From: Lutispora sp003527145
GTDB lineage: Bacteria > Bacillota > Clostridia > Lutisporales > Lutisporaceae
NCBI GenBank assembly: GCA_029983695.1
Contig: JASBZB010000005.1
Span: 83,908-147,907, forward strand
Direction of reading: 5' to 3'
DNA: 64,000 bases
Below are positions 60,200 to 64,000 of the stretch, piece after piece. Under the pieces are notes generated by a model. That model saw nothing but the letters and a program-made list of their open reading frames with translations. It was not told the DNA's origin and ran no database searches. Within the stretch, counting starts at the first letter, position 1, and every line of letters begins with the position of its first letter. The position numbers and the translations under genes were made by a program.

Positions 60200-60600
60200 A
60201 TTTATATTGGTGGATACATGCGCAAAAAATATTTATAGCTATTTATAAAAAATTAAACATTCCTGAAAGCAAGGCAATTTTTTATGCTGAAAAGGTTCGT
60301 TATGAAATTATAAAACCTGATGAATACATATTATATGATGATACTATTGAAATGCTTGATTTCTTTAAAAGTGAAGGGTATGCAAATATTATTTTATCCA
60401 ACCATATTCCCGAATTGCATGATATAGTAGAAAAATTAGGATTAATAAACTGTATAGAAGATTGCATTTCTTCAGAAAGCGTAGGAATAAAAGGTGTGCT
60501 TGTAAGAGGAAAGAGAGAAAATACGATAAAATATTATTCGAAGGATTTAAGAGGACTTAAAGAAATTATTGATAGAAAGCACATTATTTATGTTATATGA
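60166..60600 (+). pseudogene. HAD-superfamily hydrolase fragment
   Basis: 144 codons covering the cap and the second HAD motif (YDDTIEMLDFFKSEGYANIILSNHI) but without the N-terminal D-x-D-x-T nucleophile; and the end of the Rossmann fold is replaced by an unrelated basic tail after SSESVGIKG. Both catalytic ends are gone, so it cannot be a working phosphatase. Confidence 0.65.
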
Positions 60601-60662
60601 GATAAAAATCAAATAGAAGTGGCAAATATTTCTATTTACACTATTGATAAAGCAAAAGGGAA

Positions 60663-60699
60663 GTGATATATTTATAACATAAGGAGATAAATATATCAC
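60663..60699 (+). promoter_or_regulatory. Palindrome before the DUF3796/XRE gene pair
   Basis: GTGATATATTTA (60663-60674) and TAAATATATCAC (60688-60699) are perfect 12-base arms with a 13-base spacer, ending 20 bases before the ATG. The XRE regulator encoded in the same operon is the obvious candidate to bind it. Confidence 0.6.
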
Positions 60700-60718
60700 A
60701 AAAGGGAGTTGCCTTATT

Positions 60719-61069
60719 ATGATAAAAAAACAATTTTATATGGGATTTGCGGGCTTCCTGGGTTTTATGAGTTTTCGTTATTTTTATTCCGGTAATTTAT
60801 TAGATTTATCATTCATTGGATTTTTTGCTTTCTTTGCGAACTTTATTATTGCAAAAATTAGTGGAAGCAAGGAGGATGAACGATATATTGAAGATAAGAA
60901 AACAGCATTAGCGTTTATTGGTCAATTTGCTATTATTGAACTGTTTATTATATGGTGTGCCACAGTAGTTGTAAGAAATATTGATTTTATTTGCGTACTG
61001 CTATCATTTTCATATGCAATTACACTAAATATTTATGCTATAAAACTATATATATTAGAGGAAAAATAA
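60719..61069 (+). CDS. DUF3796-like small membrane protein
   Basis: 116 residues with four hydrophobic segments and the opening KKQFYMGFAGFLGFMSFRYFYSGNLLDLSFIGFFAFFANF, characteristic of a family usually paired with a small XRE regulator, as here. Function unknown. AAAGGGAG precedes the ATG and the regulator starts one base after its stop. Confidence 0.75.
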   Translation: MIKKQFYMGFAGFLGFMSFRYFYSGNLLDLSFIGFFAFFANFIIAKISGSKEDERYIEDKKTALAFIGQFAIIELFIIWCATVVVRNIDFICVLLSFSYAITLNIYAIKLYILEEK

Positions 61070-61070
61070 T

Positions 61071-61271
61071 ATGGCTGAATTTATTTGCAATCTTAAAAAA
61101 TATAGACAATTGAAAGAACTTACACAAGAACAGCTTGCGGAAATTGTGGGTGTACGAAGGGAGACAATAATGAGACTTGAAGCCGGCAAATATAACCCTT
61201 CATTAAAACTTGCTGTAGATATTTCCAGAGCAGTAAATGCTCCTATTGAAGAAATATTCATATTCGATTAG
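61071..61271 (+). CDS. XRE-family helix-turn-helix regulator
   Basis: 66 residues, a single HTH_3 domain (KYRQLKELTQEQLAEIVGVRRETIMRLEAGKYNPSLKLAVDISRAVNAPIEEIF). It lacks any effector domain, as in the YozG-type regulators that control the membrane protein they are cotranscribed with. A palindrome at 60663-60699 may be its site. Confidence 0.92.
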   Translation: MAEFICNLKKYRQLKELTQEQLAEIVGVRRETIMRLEAGKYNPSLKLAVDISRAVNAPIEEIFIFD

Positions 61272-61371
61272 TTTCCTATCTTTGACAGTTTATTGTCAAA
61301 ATATTTATCTTATATGCAACGCAAATCAATCAGTAATGCTTCAGAGTGAAAATTAGTTTAGGGGGAATTTT

Positions 61372-61863
61372 GTGATTTCTATTAAAGGTAAAGATGGAAA
61401 GTTTTCTTTTAGAGTTGCAGGGATAGTGATATATAATAATAAAATTCTTTTACAGAGAGCGATAAAAACTGGAGCTTGGGTATTACCTGGTGGCAGAGGT
61501 GAAATTAATGAAACTTCTGAGAAAACCTTAATTCGAGAAATAAGGGAGGAACTTGGAGCAGATATAAATATCAAAAGGCTAGTATGGATTATAGAAAACT
61601 TTAATGCTTACGGAGCAGAAGGATTACATGAGATAGGCTTTTATTATCTTGGGCAATTAAGCAGCAACTGCAAGTTGCTTGACATACAAGGGGATTTTGA
61701 AGGGAATGAGAATAGCATAAAGTTAATTTTTCGGTGGTTTGAAATTGATGAAATCGATAAACTGGAAATATATCCATTATTCTTGAGGGATAATCTCATA
61801 AAAATCCCCCAAAATATCCAGCACATTGTAAATAATGATTCATTAAAAACAATTACATCGTGA
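61372..61863 (+). CDS. NUDIX hydrolase
   Basis: 163 residues with a complete NUDIX box (G-x5-E-x7-R-E-I-R-E-E-L-G in GGRGEINETSEKTLIREIREELG), which binds Mg2+ and cleaves a nucleoside-diphosphate linkage. The opening KFSFRVAGIVIYNNKILLQRA is typical. Substrate unknown. GTG start after TAGGGGGA. Confidence 0.92.
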   Translation: MISIKGKDGKFSFRVAGIVIYNNKILLQRAIKTGAWVLPGGRGEINETSEKTLIREIREELGADINIKRLVWIIENFNAYGAEGLHEIGFYYLGQLSSNCKLLDIQGDFEGNENSIKLIFRWFEIDEIDKLEIYPLFLRDNLIKIPQNIQHIVNNDSLKTITS

Positions 61864-61965
61864 TATTTATAAAAAACATAATAGAGAAATTCTCAAGGAG
61901 GGGTGGGTCAGGCTGTCTTACCTTAACTCAGAAAGCAGGGTAAATAAATTTGAGCGGGTGGATTC

Positions 61966-62640
61966 ATGGATGCAAAAAGATTTGCTGCCGAGAGAGCTGT
62001 TGATTACATACAAGAAAATATGGTCGTAGGCTTAGGAACTGGCTCTACCGCTTATTGGGCCATCCATAAATTAGGATTGAAAGTTCAAGAGGGGCTTAAT
62101 ATATGGGCGATTGCAACATCTATCCAGTCTGAAGATATTGCAAAGAAGCTTGGAATTCGGTTGATTTCTTTTTCAGAAATTAATGAAATTGATATCACAA
62201 TTGATGGTGCCGACGAAGTGGATTTTAACTTCAATTTAATTAAAGGCGGAGGAGGCGCATTATTACGAGAAAAGATAGTAGCTGCAAATAGTAAACAATT
62301 CATAATTGTTGTCGATGAGAGCAAATTAGTAAAACGCCTTGGTAAATTTCCTTTACCTATCGAAACAGTTAAGTTTGGATATGAAGCAACACTAAAAAAG
62401 CTTCACAGATTGGGTTGTGAGCCAAGATTAAGAATGATTGACGACAAGGCATATATAACAGACAACGGGAATTACATAGTTGACTGTCATTTTGGAAGCA
62501 TTGAAGACTCTCAAGAACTTCATGATAAAATTAATCGGATTCCAGGAGTTGTTGATAACGGGTTGTTCGTAAATATGACGAGAAAAGTAATAGTTGGATA
62601 TCAAAACGGGAAAATAAGGGAACTTGAGAAGCGGATTTGA
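61966..62640 (+). CDS. rpiA: Ribose-5-phosphate isomerase A
   Basis: 224 residues of the RpiA family, which interconverts ribose-5-phosphate and ribulose-5-phosphate in the pentose phosphate pathway. Conserved parts are VVGLGTGSTAYWAI, the catalytic DGADEVD, KGGGGALLREKIVA and the ESKLVKRLG loop. Length is normal. A central metabolic gene within this array is odd; a second copy of rpi elsewhere is likely. No strong ribosome site is seen before the ATG. It is directly followed by repeat C. Confidence 0.95.
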   Translation: MDAKRFAAERAVDYIQENMVVGLGTGSTAYWAIHKLGLKVQEGLNIWAIATSIQSEDIAKKLGIRLISFSEINEIDITIDGADEVDFNFNLIKGGGGALLREKIVAANSKQFIIVVDESKLVKRLGKFPLPIETVKFGYEATLKKLHRLGCEPRLRMIDDKAYITDNGNYIVDCHFGSIEDSQELHDKINRIPGVVDNGLFVNMTRKVIVGYQNGKIRELEKRI

Positions 62641-62663
62641 ATGTAACAAGGAAGTCCTGCCAT

Positions 62664-62800
62664 CTGATAACAATGCATCTACACAAGGGCGGGAAGAGCA
62701 GAAGCATGAAGTGAGACAAGCCATATTGCTTTACCGGATGAGAGCACCGTTAAGAAGCCCCGCCTCTTAGCAAAGTGTAGGCGGTTGGAGTACGTCACAC
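62664..62800 (+). repeat. attC-like repeat C
   Basis: Left end GATAACAATGCATCTACAC (62666-62684) matches repeat B; CATATTGCTTTACCGG and GAGAGCACCG in the middle also match B. The right end is altered (TACGTCACAC). It lies right after rpiA. Confidence 0.45.
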
Positions 62801-62839
62801 TGAGAACTACAGATTATTTGTTTTTTAGGAAGTGATAGC

Positions 62840-63166
62840 ATCGAATATACTTGGATATAATCGCATCATTATTGTTGGTAATAATGGCAGCGGAAAAGTT
62901 CGCCCATTTCTCTTGTTGCTGTTGACGGAGATTTGATAATTGGGTTAGTCCGTGCATTATCAGATGGAGAAATTACTACTTATATAGCAGAAATTATTGT
63001 TGATATTAGATATAGGGGAAAAGGTGTAGGAAAAGCACTAATAGATATATGCCATAACTTATATCCTCATACAAGACTAGATTTACTTTCAACTGAGGGT
63101 TCAGATGAGTTTTATAAAAGTGAGAATTTTAGAGAAATTGCAGGCTTTAGAAAGAGTTTTTTATAA
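62840..63166 (+). pseudogene. Chimeric remnant: P-loop kinase start joined to an acetyltransferase C-terminus
   Basis: GYNRIIIVGNNGSGK (about 62845-62896) is the Walker A start of a small kinase; six bases on, the reading frame of a GNAT enzyme takes over (SPISLVAVDGDLIIG; acetyl-CoA loop RYRGKGVGKALID; ending EFYKSENFREIAGFRKSF). The kinase frame stops soon after the junction, and the GNAT has lost its N-terminal third. A ribosome site for the GNAT part is absent. Confidence 0.65.
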
Positions 63167-63228
63167 AAGAAATCAAATGCATTAATTCCTTTTGGATTTT
63201 TATTTTTTTAGTAAAATTAAGAACTATT

Positions 63229-63253
63229 TACGGCTCAGGCGTGCCGGTCATGC
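63229..63253 (+). repeat. attC-like repeat G, partial
   Basis: TACGGCTCAGGCGTGCCGG then TCATGC corresponds to the right half of repeats E and F, with GTTATGC altered to GTCATGC. No left half is seen. Confidence 0.35.
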
Positions 63254-63308
63254 AATGCCTGGTTTTTAGGGTAGGTCAAAGAGGTTAAATTAGGGAGGAA
63301 TAAGCTTT

Positions 63309-63848
63309 ATGTCATTTTCTATAGAATTACATTTTGATGAGAAGAGCAATTTGATTATAAGAAACATGTGGAAGAAGTTAAGGGAAAGAGGTATATCAGC
63401 CTATATGGATCAATATGGGGGTTTTCCGCATATTGCATTAGCAGTATTTGATGATATTGATATTTTAGAGATGGAAAGGTTAATAGAAAAAGTTGCTGAA
63501 AACGAAAGTATGTTTACTGTAAAAATGCCTAGTTTAGGAATTTTCCCATCAAATGAAAATGTATTGTTTTTATCACCGGCTGCTTCAGCGACATTAATTA
63601 ACCTGCATGCAAAGCTGCATAGGACTTTAAAGGATACAGAAGGGAAATGGGAATATTATTTGCCTGATTTTTGGGTTCCTCATTGTACATTAGGAATGAA
63701 TATTCCTAAGTCAAAGCTTCATGATGCATTAGATGCTATCGTTGAAGATTATAAGCCATTAGACGTTAGAATTGAGACCATACAATTAGTTGAGTTTAAT
63801 CCGGTAAAGCTAGTGAAATCATTTAAATTATATAGCCACGGGGAGTAA
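63309..63848 (+). CDS. 2'-5' RNA ligase superfamily protein
   Basis: 179 residues with the two H-x-T/A signature motifs of the 2H phosphoesterase fold: FPHIALAVF (first His) and VPHCTLGM (second His). Such proteins act on 2',3'-cyclic phosphate or 2'-5'-linked RNA ends. The first motif has HIA rather than HxT. GGGAGGAA precedes the ATG. The attC-like repeat H begins 12 bases after its stop. Confidence 0.88.
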   Translation: MSFSIELHFDEKSNLIIRNMWKKLRERGISAYMDQYGGFPHIALAVFDDIDILEMERLIEKVAENESMFTVKMPSLGIFPSNENVLFLSPAASATLINLHAKLHRTLKDTEGKWEYYLPDFWVPHCTLGMNIPKSKLHDALDAIVEDYKPLDVRIETIQLVEFNPVKLVKSFKLYSHGE

Positions 63849-63859
63849 GGTAGTGCTCC

Positions 63860-63921
63860 GGCTAACACGAATATTCCTGCAAGGATGCGTCGTTTTGCCG
63901 CAATTTATTAGTGAGTTATGC
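63860..63921 (+). repeat. attC-like repeat H (best example)
   Basis: 62 bases from GGCTAACACGAATATTCC to TATTAGTGAGTTATGC. CACGAATA and TATTAGTG pair at 7 of 8 positions inside the outer TAAC/GTTA; the middle has TCC-TGCA-AGGA. Size, position just after a stop codon and nested pairing all fit an attC site. Confidence 0.55.
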
Positions 63922-63982
63922 TTTACAGAGGATTGATTCGCAATAGTAGAATATTGCGTCATACAGGGGTAGGGAACGGGGA

Positions 63983-63997
63983 ACACGGATTAACACT
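63983..63997. repeat. Dispersed CACGGATTAACACT element, copy 2
   Basis: ACACGGATTAACACT, identical to 15180-15194. The window ends 3 bases later, so the element may be longer. Confidence 0.6.
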
Positions 63998-64000
63998 GAT

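Noticed and set aside
1..64000. tRNA, rRNA genes or a replication origin
   Set aside because: No cloverleaf-like CCA-ended sequences, rRNA signatures or DnaA-box clusters were noticed on reading both strands. A tool search could still find a degenerate tRNA.

Overview
The window reads as chromosome of an anaerobic, endospore-forming Firmicute, probably class Clostridia. The grounds are a four-gene spore-germination receptor operon, many oxygen-sensitive iron-sulfur enzymes (a 2-oxoacid:ferredoxin oxidoreductase and a tungsten-type aldehyde oxidoreductase), strong GGAGG ribosome-binding sites, frequent GTG/TTG starts and an AT-rich base composition. This is inference from gene content; there is no rRNA or tRNA gene to anchor it.

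Layout. 1-3520: end of an RND efflux operon. 3532-7527 (minus): germination receptor operon (GerA, GerC, a small membrane protein, GerB). 7834-9780: orphan PAS sensor kinase. 9906-18251: a GntR/ABC module, a three-gene ABC-2 exporter, a NarL-type two-component system and a cation diffusion facilitator. 18296-25869 (minus): a MacB-like ABC pair, a lipoprotein and a heterodimeric multidrug ABC exporter. 26102-31064: DUF975 protein, YbaK deacylase, acetyltransferases, a class C beta-lactamase-fold hydrolase. 31238-31854: a MazEF-like toxin-antitoxin pair behind a large palindrome. 31900-32260: gene debris.

32269-44647 is the centrepiece, a 12 kb bacterial microcompartment (BMC) island. It holds a Crp-family regulator, two hexamer shell proteins, a pentamer vertex protein, a tandem-domain trimer shell protein, a class V PLP enzyme, a hydantoinase-type cyclic amidohydrolase, a four-subunit 2-oxoacid:ferredoxin oxidoreductase, a two-subunit ADP-forming acyl-CoA synthetase and an NhaC antiporter. 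Both candidate cargo enzymes carry N-terminal extensions that could target them to the shell. There is no aldehyde dehydrogenase, the hallmark of ordinary metabolosomes. Two matching GTA-N8-TAC palindromes sit at the same distance from the -10 boxes of the shell operon and of nhaC, predicting a small Crp-type regulon. The proposed logic is: import or antiport, ring opening and PLP chemistry in the shell, a 2-oxoacid oxidised to acyl-CoA with ferredoxin reduction, then ATP from the ADP-forming synthetase. The substrate is unknown.

44853-50504 (minus) is a tungsten aldehyde oxidoreductase operon with NuoE/NuoF/NuoG-like subunits, matching the electron-bifurcating WOR/Bfu architecture, behind a Moco/tungsten-cofactor-type riboswitch and terminator. 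A 66-bp near-copy of the 3' end of its last gene lies on the far side of the BMC island, so the island is bracketed by direct repeats.

50716-53145 holds an IS982-family element with target-site duplication and a decayed IS110 transposase. 53319-64000 is an array of small, unrelated, mostly complete genes, all on the plus strand (CPBP protease, P-loop kinase, nucleotidyltransferase, FosA-like thiol transferase, DUF2785, PlsC, NUDIX, RpiA, 2'-5' RNA ligase, broken acetyltransferases). Between many of them lie related, structured repeats that begin with (G/A/C)nTAAC and end with GTTAnnn, resembling integron attC sites. No integrase is visible in the window.
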